From Paraburkholderia metrosideri (GTDB lineage Bacteria; Pseudomonadota; Gammaproteobacteria; Burkholderiales; Burkholderiaceae): DNA of 64,000 nt. The position numbers and the translations under genes are program-made. This document shows, piece after piece, positions 21,929 through 29,789 of the stretch (its first letter is position 1; each line of letters begins with the position of its first letter). The notes below the pieces were generated by a model, which made no database searches, was not told the origin of the DNA, and was given only the letters and a program-made list of their open reading frames with translations. The DNA is taken from contig NZ_CAJHCP010000001.1 in assembly GCF_904848625.1 (NCBI RefSeq), positions 186,001 to 250,000 on the forward strand, written 5' to 3'.

Positions 21929-22261
21929 GCTGTCCTCCGCACCAGGGTGCGCACGGGTTAGGGGATTCCGGCTGGGTGCCGGTCGGTGCGCGACTTTAGC
22001 ATACCGAAAGCCGGGCGCCTCAGGCCTCGCTCGAGCTGGTCGGACGTGCGTAGCGAGGGCAGCTGGACTGCGCGACAGATCGCCTGAACCTTGCCGATCG
22101 CTGCCGTCGACGCTTAGGCGCCGGCCTGAGTTCAGCGCGAGGATCCATCAAACAGCAAAAAAGCCGAAGCGGGCGATGCCGGCTTCGGCTTTTCACCTTC
22201 GGGACATGGCCACGAAGTGAAGCTGGTCGCGGCCCTCTATAGAGGGTGCTCCACGGCACAC
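21929..22261. other. Gap holding a terminator only
   Basis: The 333 bases contain the terminator at 22159-22193 and the promoter region of the small gene to the left. Nothing else is supported. Confidence 0.4.
22159..22193 (-). terminator. Intrinsic terminator of the small secreted His-rich protein gene
   Basis: Stem AAAAGCCGAAGC (22159-22170) with GCTTCGGCTTTT (22182-22193). Read on the minus strand it is followed by TTTTGCTG. Confidence 0.8.
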
Positions 22262-22486
22262 TTACTGCGCATCAGGCTTCTTGTGATGATGCATCGGCTT
22301 GTGGTGCTTGTCCGACATGGGTGCCGTACTCATTGATTGCTGGCGGTTTTGCAAATCTTGCGCGCGTTGTTCGATGTCTGCGGCTTTCGCCGGGTCGTTA
22401 CTCATCGTAATGCCGTTGTCTTGCGCATATGCCGCACCCGCTACAGCACTGAGAGAAACCAGGATCGCCAGGGACACTTTCTTCAT
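22262..22486 (-). CDS. Small secreted protein with a His/Lys-rich tail
   Basis: 74 residues. A signal peptide (MKKVSLAILVSLSAVAGAAYA) is followed by a short polar stretch and the tail DKHHKPMHHHKKPDAQ. GGAGGT seven bases upstream fixes ATG 22484-22486; an upstream in-frame extension is rejected. The His cluster could bind metal, but this is inference. There is no known family. A TGTAAC/GTTACA dyad lies about 100 bp upstream. Confidence 0.75.
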   Translation of the reverse strand: MKKVSLAILVSLSAVAGAAYAQDNGITMSNDPAKAADIEQRAQDLQNRQQSMSTAPMSDKHHKPMHHHKKPDAQ

Positions 22487-22583
22487 CGCTACCTCCGCAG
22501 AGTGGTTGTGGACCCGAGTATTGCCTGTCCTGTCGGAAAGACAATGCATTCTAGTCAGCAATATCCGCTCCCGCAGATGGATT

Positions 22584-22609
22584 TGTAACTGCAATCACAA
22601 TCTGTTACA
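22584..22609. promoter_or_regulatory. TGTAAC-N14-GTTACA dyad
   Basis: Perfect 6-bp arms at 22584-22589 and 22604-22609, about 100 bp upstream of the small His-rich secreted protein gene. Operator-like, regulator unknown. A GCAATGCC/GGCATTGC hairpin (22614-22634) lies next to it. Confidence 0.35.
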
Positions 22610-22741
22610 TCTCGCAATGCCAATGCGGCATTGCCCAAATTGATTAATCGAATTGCGCCCGATTCACATGCATGTCACGGCGGTGCGTTTTTCTTAGAGC
22701 ATTCGCATGGCTAAATAACGTTCTCCGGCGTCATTCCATTC

Positions 22742-23539
22742 TCAAAACCACCCAAGCGCGCGATAGACGTGGAATTGCGCAATTCCAATCAGTTCATGCA
22801 ATGCAATCTCCGCACTTTTCAGATTTTCAAAGCGCGGCAGTACGCCCAGTTCGGCGCGGCGAGCGCTGGAGATCAACGGCTGTGGCGCGAGGCCGAAGCG
22901 GTGGAAGTCGAGCAGCGCGCGGGGCATGTGATACGCGGACGTGACCAGGATCAACGTGTCGTAATGGGACTGGCTGAGAATGGTCGACACATTGCGCGCA
23001 TTTTCATACGTCGTGAGACTGCTGTCTTCGAGCACGATGTCCGCGCGAGCAACTTTCTGACGCAGTAGATAGGGCAGATAGGTTTCCGCTTCGGTCGCTG
23101 GGTGCCGTTGCGGATTGCCGCCACTCACGATCACCTGGCAAGTGGCCTCGGTCCGTTTGCACTCGACGTAATTCTCCGCGCTAGCTGAAATGCGGACGAG
23201 CACGTCGCGAGGCGGCACGAGCACGTGGTTGGCGTCGTAAATCGTGCCGCCACCCAACAGAATGATCGCGGTACGCGGCGCAAACGTTGTCGGCATCACG
23301 TTTTGCCGATGCGGTTGTGCCAGATCGAGCAAAGGTGCCGTCAACCAGCCGGCCGCAAGCAGCCAGAACAGGATCACGGTACCAAGGAGGAGGGGGCGAC
23401 GAGCGCGTTTCCATCGCACGATTGCTGCAAAAAAAAGCGCTAATAAAGTGAATAGAATCAATTTAAATGGGGTAACGTATGTCTTTCGGGACGAATCTAC
23501 GGGCTTGCTATCGCGCCGCAGCGGTTGCATCGTCGGCAC
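22742..23539 (-). CDS. YdcF/ElyC-type membrane protein (DUF218)
   Basis: 265 residues. Two N-terminal membrane helices (LILFTLLALFFAAIV and LGTVILFWLLAAGWL) anchor a periplasmic DUF218 domain. Its signatures are AIILLGGGTIYD, VIVSGGNP, EDSSLTTYENA and LVTSAYHMPRAL. Family members such as E. coli ElyC and SanA act in envelope or peptidoglycan-precursor homeostasis; the reaction is not settled. Single gene. Confidence 0.88.
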   Translation of the reverse strand: MPTMQPLRRDSKPVDSSRKTYVTPFKLILFTLLALFFAAIVRWKRARRPLLLGTVILFWLLAAGWLTAPLLDLAQPHRQNVMPTTFAPRTAIILLGGGTIYDANHVLVPPRDVLVRISASAENYVECKRTEATCQVIVSGGNPQRHPATEAETYLPYLLRQKVARADIVLEDSSLTTYENARNVSTILSQSHYDTLILVTSAYHMPRALLDFHRFGLAPQPLISSARRAELGVLPRFENLKSAEIALHELIGIAQFHVYRALGWF

Positions 23540-23724
23540 GTAGGTAGAACGCTAACATGCCGTTCAAACGGGGGTTCCGAAACCGAGACCAGGCAACACC
23601 TGGTGGAATTCGGCTGCGAGAGGCAGCCAGCTTCCAGCCAAGGCGGGTGCTACGCGCGTCACTGGTGGCGCGGTGACGTGTTGGGCATAGATGTGTCATA
23701 GCTGCACTTTAAGAAAGAAGTGAG

Positions 23725-24048
23725 ATGACCACGTATTCCAACGAAGCGGTACTTGAAGCGCTGCGGCGGGCGCAATATCGCCAGGTTCCATGGGCCAGAA
23801 GGCCGGGCGTTTTTCAATATCTTCGCGCATTAGGTCTGATGGACACCGTTCGGCAGCGCACTGTCGCACCGGCGCCGGGCTTCCATGCACCGGTCGACAT
23901 CGCTGTGCTCACAGATCGGGGCCGGGCCGAGTTTGCACGGCTCGCGCACGACGAACGTTTGCTCAGTTGGACCGCGCAGCGAATGAACGACTACGTTCTG
24001 GCTCAGGCAGAAACGAGGCCCGCTGCGGCGCTTGAGGCTCGACCTTAG
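23725..24048 (+). CDS. Hypothetical protein
   Basis: 107 residues, soluble, with a helix-rich start (NEAVLEALRRAQYRQVPWAR), LDR-like turns, and a C-terminal Ala-rich tail. AAGAAAG lies five to eleven bases upstream of the ATG. The composition and spacing of VAVLTDRGRAEFARLAHDE resemble the wing of small winged-helix proteins, but this is weak. No family recognised. Confidence 0.6.
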   Translation: MTTYSNEAVLEALRRAQYRQVPWARRPGVFQYLRALGLMDTVRQRTVAPAPGFHAPVDIAVLTDRGRAEFARLAHDERLLSWTAQRMNDYVLAQAETRPAAALEARP

Positions 24049-24392
24049 GGCTGCCTGGAGTCTTCAGGCAGACCTGGGCTATTTCCCAGCCGCATCGGCG
24101 GCTGGCGAAGATTCTTTTCTCCGGCGATCAAGCCTATAGAACGGCATGCCGGCGCTAGCATGCCGGCGCTAAACGCGCCAGCGGTTCTTTTGCGCAAAAA
24201 AAAGCCCGTATCACGAGGATACGGGCATACCGGAATTACTACTGCCACGCTGTGCTAATGGCATTAAATGAGACTGGTACCACACGCGGTGGTTCCCTGA
24301 TTATTCGACTTGCTCGCCGAACCCTCGTTCAATGACGTTGTACCGATTAAAAATCTGTTGGAACGTCGGCAAATCAATAGCGGGATTGATGC
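24049..24392. other. Gap with a terminator and a short direct repeat
   Basis: Holds the terminator at 24196-24226 and two adjacent copies of ATGCCGGCGCTA near 24146-24170. Nothing else supported. Confidence 0.4.
24196..24226 (-). terminator. Intrinsic terminator of the small secreted protein gene to its right
   Basis: Stem GCCCGTAT (24204-24211) with ATACGGGC (24219-24226). On the minus strand it is followed by a run of eight T. Confidence 0.85.
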
Positions 24393-24647
24393 CTACCGTC
24401 GCCGCATTGAATCTTCCCGCGGCGCGTCAGGACGTGCCCGCACATTACTGGCGATATCGCCGCGCAAATCTCCACGCGGTGCAGGTGGTGTGAAATCGCG
24501 GCTTTGCGTCTGGCTTTGCTGCCACGATTCAAGACTGGCCGTGCGGTCCGGCCGCCAGTTCCATGCCTGTTGACGCTCCTGTGCAAGCGCCGGTGCGGCC
24601 ATTGATGAAATCACAATGCCGCACAGAAGCAGTGACATTGGTTTCAT
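24393..24647 (-). CDS. Small secreted protein, unknown function
   Basis: 84 residues. A signal peptide (MKPMSLLLCGIVISSMAAPALA) with cleavage after ALA is followed by a Gln/Arg/Asp-rich, probably disordered mature part. GGGAG lies six bases upstream of the ATG. No family recognised. It has its own terminator 170 bp downstream. Confidence 0.7.
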   Translation of the reverse strand: MKPMSLLLCGIVISSMAAPALAQERQQAWNWRPDRTASLESWQQSQTQSRDFTPPAPRGDLRGDIASNVRARPDAPREDSMRRR

Positions 24648-24764
24648 GCTGCGCTCCCGTCAAGCCGATCGACTCAAGGCCTGTTTGCATACGTATAAAG
24701 GTATGCCGAACGGCGAAAGCACGCTGTAAGTAATAGTAAATGGATGTTTCATCCGCAGTAGAAC

Positions 24765-24792
24765 GCGCTGCTTCAGTGCTCTGAAGCAGCGC
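24765..24792. other. Perfect 12-bp hairpin
   Basis: GCGCTGCTTCAG (24765-24776), loop TGCT, CTGAAGCAGCGC (24781-24792). There is no T run on either side, so it is not a standard terminator. Confidence 0.85.
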
Positions 24793-24909
24793 AAAACCTG
24801 GCTAATGGGGCGAAACCGGGAGGGGACGACTGTGTTGGGCGCGCCTGGCGGCGGTGCCCATGGTGGGTGACGAGTGGTGAACTCGCAACCGCCCAACCTA
24901 CGGAAAGTA

Positions 24910-24934
24910 CGCTGGGCGCCAGTGGCGCCCAGCG
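24910..24934 (-). terminator. Possible terminator of the transposase-type gene
   Basis: Perfect 11-bp stem CGCTGGGCGCC / GGCGCCCAGCG around AGT, 15 bases after the stop of the minus-strand transposase-type gene. The minus-strand sequence that follows (TACTTTCC) is only weakly T-rich. Confidence 0.45.
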
Positions 24935-24949
24935 GCAGAATACTTCGCG

Positions 24950-25351
24950 TCAGGCCATCTTGACCGGAGCGCGCCACGATTCCGGATTGGTCCAGAATGC
25001 GCCACGCAGGCGGTCGCGGCTCGGCGGTGCCGGCGGTTTTGCCGCCGTCGCGCCAATCCGGCCGCGCAGCGAAATTTCGCGGCCGCTCGTACCGAGTCGC
25101 TTAACTATTTCGGCGAGCGTACCATCGGCTTGCCACTCGTCGAAGCGACGGCGGCAAGTCGGCGGCGACGGATAACGGCCCGGCAGTTTGGACCAGCCTT
25201 CGCCCGTCGACAGCACCCAAAGCACAGCATTGACAACCGCGCGCGCTTCCACGCGGGGCCGGCCACGCCGTTCACTCCGCGCCGGTTCGGCACAGAACAA
25301 AGCCTCGACCAGCGCCCACTCGTTGTCTCTCAAATCGTCGAACAGCATCAT
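24950..25351 (-). CDS. Solitary IS5/IS402-type transposase N-terminal domain protein
   Basis: 133 residues. It matches the DNA-binding start of IS5-group transposases (DUF4096 type): LRDNEWALVEALF, GRPRVEARAVVNAVLWVL, STGEGWSKLPGRYPSPPTCRRRFDEW. The catalytic DDE part is absent, and a distinct Arg/Pro-rich tail follows. A good ribosome site (GAGGTG) precedes the ATG and no inverted repeats or target duplications were found around it. A second gene of the same kind lies at 53815. Either a truncated element or a domesticated DNA-binding protein. Confidence 0.75.
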   Translation of the reverse strand: MMLFDDLRDNEWALVEALFCAEPARSERRGRPRVEARAVVNAVLWVLSTGEGWSKLPGRYPSPPTCRRRFDEWQADGTLAEIVKRLGTSGREISLRGRIGATAAKPPAPPSRDRLRGAFWTNPESWRAPVKMA

Positions 25352-25755
25352 GTTTCACCTCAGCGAAGCTAACTCCGGTGCGCTGCCCCGCGCCGCGCAC
25401 TCTCCATGCACTCGATAGGCGAGTGCCAAAGGGGTCGGGCTTGCCACGATCTCCGAACAGTCAGAAGTCATGGCGCCGACCCTGTGTGCATGTAAATGCA
25501 TGAAGTGTGCCAAGTTCATTCCGACTGCCCGAAAGCCCCGTAGCAGCGGGCCAGCGCGGGCGCTAGCTAGGGGCGTATGAGAATCCAAAAAACCCATTCA
25601 GCAAATCGGGACAATCACCAATCTTGTGCAATCAAGCCCGACCAGCGTGCGCTTGCGCCTTATTGCTGCATTGCAGCGAAACCATAAAGATAGCTCTCGC
25701 AAGCTTTTTTGACCCTACAATGCGCATCAAATTAAGCTATTGATGAGGTCGGTAA
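25352..25755. other. Divergent control region of the transposase-type gene and the LysR gene
   Basis: 404 bases without a supported gene. TACAAT at 25716-25721 is a -10 candidate for the LysR gene. Confidence 0.4.
25725..25745. promoter_or_regulatory. Likely LysR autoregulatory dyad
   Basis: CATCAA (25725-25730) and TTGATG (25740-25745) with a 9-nt spacer. It lies directly after a TACAAT -10 candidate and just before the LysR start codon. Inferred to be bound by the LysR protein itself. Confidence 0.4.
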
Positions 25756-26658
25756 ATGAATGTCACGCTGCGTCAGCTAAGGGTTTTCATCGAGGTGGCT
25801 CGTCTGCAAAGTTTCAGCCGGGCGGGCGATGAGATCGGTCTGACGCAATCGGCGGTGAGCCGCTGCGTGCGTGAACTGGAGAGCGAAATTGGTCTCAAGC
25901 TGATCGACCGCACCACGCGCGAGGTGCAACTCACCGACGTCGGCGGCAATCTGGTCTCGAGCGTGTCCCGACTCCTGACGGATCTGGATGACGCGTTGCG
26001 CGAGATCCGCGAAATCGGCGAACAACGCCGGGGACGCGTGGTGGTGGCCGCCAGCCCCACAGTGGCGTATCGGCTGATGCCACGTGTGGTGGCGTCGTGC
26101 ATGCAGCAGTTTCCGTATATCACCTTGGGCCTGCGTGACGACGTTCAGAGCGACGTGGTGCGCAAGGTCAAGTCGGGCGAGGTCGATTTCGGCGTGATCA
26201 TCGGTCCCTTTTCCGCCGACGATCTGCTGAGCGAAGCGCTAATGACCGATTCATTCTGCGTGGTGTTCCGCGACGATCACCCGCTGGCGGCGCAGCAGCA
26301 GGTAGCGTGGGCGGACCTGGAGGGCCAGCAGCTGGTGATGCTCGATTACGCATCGGGCAGCCGGCCGATCATCGACGCCGTCATGCACGCGCATGGGGTG
26401 AGCGCCACGGTGGTGCAGGAGCTGGGGCATTCTGCGACCGTTTTTGGGCTGGTCGAGGCGGGCGTCGGTGTGAGTGTGCTGCCCTGGCTGGCGTTGCCTC
26501 TACCGGCAGGTGCCGCGCTAATAGCCCGGCCACTCGTGCCGAGGGCGGAGCGGACGGTTGAACTCGTGCGACGGCGTGACCGGTCGCTGTCGCCAGCGGC
26601 GGAGGCGGTGTGGGGATTGATCAGGCAGTTGCCGGCGCGGGCCGAAGATTTGGGCTAG
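25756..26658 (+). CDS. LysR-family transcriptional regulator
   Basis: 300 residues. The N-terminal winged helix-turn-helix (LRQLRVFIEVARLQSFSRAG, then IGLTQSAVSRCVRELESEIG) and the two-lobed substrate-binding domain (RGRVVVAASPTVAYRLMP and onward) are standard for LysR. GAGG lies eight bases upstream of the ATG. The aminotransferase gene follows on the same strand after 315 bases and is a possible target; the inducer is unknown. Confidence 0.93.
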   Translation: MNVTLRQLRVFIEVARLQSFSRAGDEIGLTQSAVSRCVRELESEIGLKLIDRTTREVQLTDVGGNLVSSVSRLLTDLDDALREIREIGEQRRGRVVVAASPTVAYRLMPRVVASCMQQFPYITLGLRDDVQSDVVRKVKSGEVDFGVIIGPFSADDLLSEALMTDSFCVVFRDDHPLAAQQQVAWADLEGQQLVMLDYASGSRPIIDAVMHAHGVSATVVQELGHSATVFGLVEAGVGVSVLPWLALPLPAGAALIARPLVPRAERTVELVRRRDRSLSPAAEAVWGLIRQLPARAEDLG

Positions 26659-26973
26659 GCGAAAGCCGAGGCGGGGTTGGCGAGCTATAAGCCGCCGTCT
26701 TTCGGTGCCGACGGAGCAGGGTTGTTCATGCCATGACCGGGGATGGCGCGGGCGTGTATGGCCTGAATTTCCGGCCACACGAACAATGGCCTTGGGCGAC
26801 AGTGATGGGGCGCTTATAGCTATTTTTCTGGCGCAATGCCGCCCGGAGCAGCATATAGACGGCGTGATTTCGACCCAGCGGCAGGTGACTTCGCCGCGCT
26901 AAAAACCGACGCCGCGCTAAACTGCCCCCTTCCTGAGCGTCAATTTTTTCCACTAATCTGTCTGGAAGCCTCG
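26659..26973. other. Gap between the LysR gene and the aminotransferase
   Basis: 315 bases. The aminotransferase frame is open back to 26836 but carries no family sequence there. No hairpin or repeat stands out. Confidence 0.35.
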
Positions 26974-28185
26974 ATGAGCGTGTCGGACCTGTCTGTGCCC
27001 TCCATCCCCAATGCGCGTGACGCTGTACGCGCGCTGCGTCCTTCGCAAATCCGTGAAGTTGCCAACGCGGGTTTTGGCGTCAGCGACGTGCTGCCGTTCT
27101 GGTTCGGCGAGTCCGACCGGGTCACACCGGCCTTTATCCGGGACGCTGCGAGCGCCGCACTGGCCGACGGCGCAACCTTCTATACGCATAACCTGGGCAT
27201 CGCGCCGCTGCGCGCGGCGCTGGCGGACTACGTGAGCGAACTGCACGGCGCGACGTCTGCAGACCACATCGCGGTGACCAGCGCAGGGGTCAACGCGCTG
27301 ATGCTCGCTTCGCAACTGGTGGTGGGCGCGGGCGATCGGGTCGTTGCGGTGACCCCCCTGTGGCCGAATCTCGTCGAAATTCCGAAAATTCTCGGTGCAC
27401 ATGTCGAAACGGTTGCACTGAATTACGGCGATCATGGTTGGCAGCTCGATATCGGGCAATTGCTGGCAGCCTTGACGCCCGACACCAGAATGCTGATGCT
27501 CAACTCGCCGAACAATCCGACCGGCTGGGTGATGAGCCGTGACGACCAGCGCACCGTGCTGGAGCATTGCCGTCGCCACGGCATCTGGATTGTCGCGGAC
27601 GAGGTCTACGAGCGTCTCTACTATGCGGATGCTGAACCGGGCGTGGGTGGCAAGCCGGTTCGCACTGCGCCGTCGTTTCTCGATCTGGCTGGGCGAGACG
27701 AACGTGTGATTTGCGTCAATTCGTTCTCGAAGGCCTGGTTGATGACCGGCTGGCGGCTTGGCTGGATCGTCGCCCCAGCAGGGTTGATGGACGATCTGGG
27801 CAAGCTGGTCGAGTACAACACGTCGTGTGCGCCGTCATTCGTGCAGCAGGCGGGAGTTGCGGCAGTCCAGCAAGGCGAGCGTTGCACGCAGGAACTGGTG
27901 CGCGACCTGAAAACGTCGCGCGACCATCTGGTGCGTGCGCTTTCCGCGGTGCCGGGCGTTGACGTAAAGGCGCCCCTTGGCGCGATGTATCTGTTTTTCT
28001 CGATGCCGGGCGCCGGGAGCAGTCTGGAGTTGTGCAAGGCCATGGTGCGCGAAGTCGGACTCGGCGTGGCACCAGGCAGCGCATTTGGTCCGCAGGGCGA
28101 AGGTTTCGTACGCTGGTGCTATGCGTGCGATACAGCGCGACTGGACGCAGGCGTCGAGCGTCTGAAGCGGTTTTTGGCGCGCTAG
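26974..28185 (+). CDS. PLP-dependent class I/II aminotransferase
   Basis: 403 residues, fold-type I. Visible signatures: NSPNNPTGWVMSRDDQ, VADEVYERLYY, and the PLP-lysine segment NSFSKAWLMTGWRLGWIV. Arg in the C-terminal EGFVRWCYA region would bind the substrate carboxylate. It transfers amino groups between an amino acid and a 2-oxoacid; which amino acid is not evident. ATG 26974 is chosen because conserved sequence begins there; the ribosome site is weak. It follows a LysR gene that may regulate it. Confidence 0.9.
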   Translation: MSVSDLSVPSIPNARDAVRALRPSQIREVANAGFGVSDVLPFWFGESDRVTPAFIRDAASAALADGATFYTHNLGIAPLRAALADYVSELHGATSADHIAVTSAGVNALMLASQLVVGAGDRVVAVTPLWPNLVEIPKILGAHVETVALNYGDHGWQLDIGQLLAALTPDTRMLMLNSPNNPTGWVMSRDDQRTVLEHCRRHGIWIVADEVYERLYYADAEPGVGGKPVRTAPSFLDLAGRDERVICVNSFSKAWLMTGWRLGWIVAPAGLMDDLGKLVEYNTSCAPSFVQQAGVAAVQQGERCTQELVRDLKTSRDHLVRALSAVPGVDVKAPLGAMYLFFSMPGAGSSLELCKAMVREVGLGVAPGSAFGPQGEGFVRWCYACDTARLDAGVERLKRFLAR

Positions 28186-28568
28186 CGGCGACTGCAGCCA
28201 CGCTGAATGAGAGTAGGCCAACGTGCTGGCTGAAAAGGACGGTGGAAAAGTCCGATGGAACAAAGCGGATTGTCTGCCGTCCACACCTGCTTTTCGGCTA
28301 AAGCACGTGGGCCAGCGCCCAGCAGGAAAATGCGCGGGGGATTTCGTCTTTACGCACTGATTGTTTTTGCGTAATATGGCGCTCAGTCACGCGATTCCTT
28401 CCAGGAATATCGCTGCTCCGTCCGGCTGGGTTTGGCTCGATAGTCTGTCTCGCCTCCCCCCGGTGCGTGCTCCCATCAATATGACCGATCAGAATCGGGC
28501 GAGCGCGTCTTCAGTTCCACATCGTCTGTTTGATCCGGTTCTTTGACCACAGGGTCTGACCTAGCTGC
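28186..28568. other. Gap before scpB, with an LTTR-like dyad
   Basis: 383 bases without a supported gene. TTACGCA (28350-28356) and TGCGTAA (28368-28374) are perfect arms with an 11-nt spacer, similar in shape to LysR-type operators. Confidence 0.4.
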
Positions 28569-29726
28569 ATGAATACCCAAGAGGCGAAGATCGTCCTCGA
28601 GACTGCCTTGATCTGCGCGCAGGAGCCGTTAAAGCTCGGCGAGTTACGCAAGCTCTTTGCCGACGGCGTGTCGGCAGACACCGTTCGGACTTTGCTCGAA
28701 GACCTCAAGCAGGACTGGTCTGGGCGCGGTGTGGAGTTGGTCGGGCTGGCGTCGGGCTGGCGGTTTCAAAGCAAGCCCGCGATGCGTTCGTATCTGGATC
28801 GTTTGCATCCTGAAAAGCCGCCGAAGTATTCGCGCGCGGTGCTCGAAACGCTCGCGATCATTGCGTACCGGCAGCCGGTCACGCGAGGCGATATCGAAGA
28901 AATTCGTGGCGTCACGGTGAATACACAGGTCGTCAAGCAACTCGAGGACCGCAACTGGATCGAAGTGATCGGCCATCGCGATGTGCCGGGCCGTCCGGCG
29001 CTGTACGCGACCACGCGGCAGTTCCTCGACGACCTGGGTCTGAGAGCGCTGGATGAGTTGCCGCCGCTGGCTGATCCGTCGGCCCAGTTGAACGCGGATC
29101 TGCTCGGTCAGCATGCGATCGAATTTGCCGATGCCGAGATCGCGCAGAGTCTGGTGTCCAGCGACGATGCCGACGCCGGCGAGTTAACGGCCGGAACATC
29201 TGTGGAAGGGGCGGTCGAAGCCGAGGCTGGAACGCAAGCCGAAACCCATGTCTCCGTGATCGCGGGGTCTGCAGACGAGAGCCGGTTGGAAATACAGGCT
29301 GAAGCCGCCGGCATCACGACGACAGATGCGAATGCGGAAGCGCAGGGCACGAGCGCCGCCGCAACCGAGGGCGAACTCGCGAGCGGCATCGGCGAAGTCG
29401 GGCCAGCCGATAGCGTTGCCGAACGCGCAATATCGGGAATCGAGCCGCATCCCGAGGCAGCAGATGCGCCGGCCCCGCAGGAACACGCTGAAACAGCACC
29501 AGCAACACCGCAGGCCGGCATCGCCGAGCCCGCACCGAATCACGATCCGGTCTCCCAGGCCGATCCGGCAATACCCGCGCACGACTCGGGCGTACTCCGC
29601 GATACGGAGCACGCCGCCGAGCCGAATCCGACCACGGCGGCGCACGGCGATCCTGAAGATCGTCGCGATGCTGCACAGGACGCAGGTTTTCTGACCGACG
29701 ACGAACCCGAGTCGCGCAGCGCCTGA
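28569..29726 (+). CDS. scpB: SMC-ScpAB complex subunit ScpB
   Basis: 385 residues. ScpB dimers bridge SMC-ScpA in chromosome condensation and segregation. The first 170 residues are the two winged-helix domains ([57 protein letters not shown]). The remaining 200 residues are an acidic Ala/Glu/Pro-rich, disordered tail that normal ScpB lacks. scpA is not adjacent. rluB follows after 63 bases, the usual neighbour in Burkholderiales. Confidence 0.93.
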   Translation: MNTQEAKIVLETALICAQEPLKLGELRKLFADGVSADTVRTLLEDLKQDWSGRGVELVGLASGWRFQSKPAMRSYLDRLHPEKPPKYSRAVLETLAIIAYRQPVTRGDIEEIRGVTVNTQVVKQLEDRNWIEVIGHRDVPGRPALYATTRQFLDDLGLRALDELPPLADPSAQLNADLLGQHAIEFADAEIAQSLVSSDDADAGELTAGTSVEGAVEAEAGTQAETHVSVIAGSADESRLEIQAEAAGITTTDANAEAQGTSAAATEGELASGIGEVGPADSVAERAISGIEPHPEAADAPAPQEHAETAPATPQAGIAEPAPNHDPVSQADPAIPAHDSGVLRDTEHAAEPNPTTAAHGDPEDRRDAAQDAGFLTDDEPESRSA

Positions 29727-29789
29727 CGTAACCGAACTTTTTTGCCACGCCCGCAACGGGCGTGCGCGACCTGACATTTTGAGGTTGTT

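Noticed and set aside
25355..25597. An 80-codon minus-strand frame upstream of the transposase-type gene
   Set aside because: No ribosome site, no recognisable motif, and it overlaps the control region of the transposase-type gene.
29746..29764. Hairpin before rluB as a terminator
   Set aside because: The stem is perfect but neither strand has a T run after it; T residues precede it.
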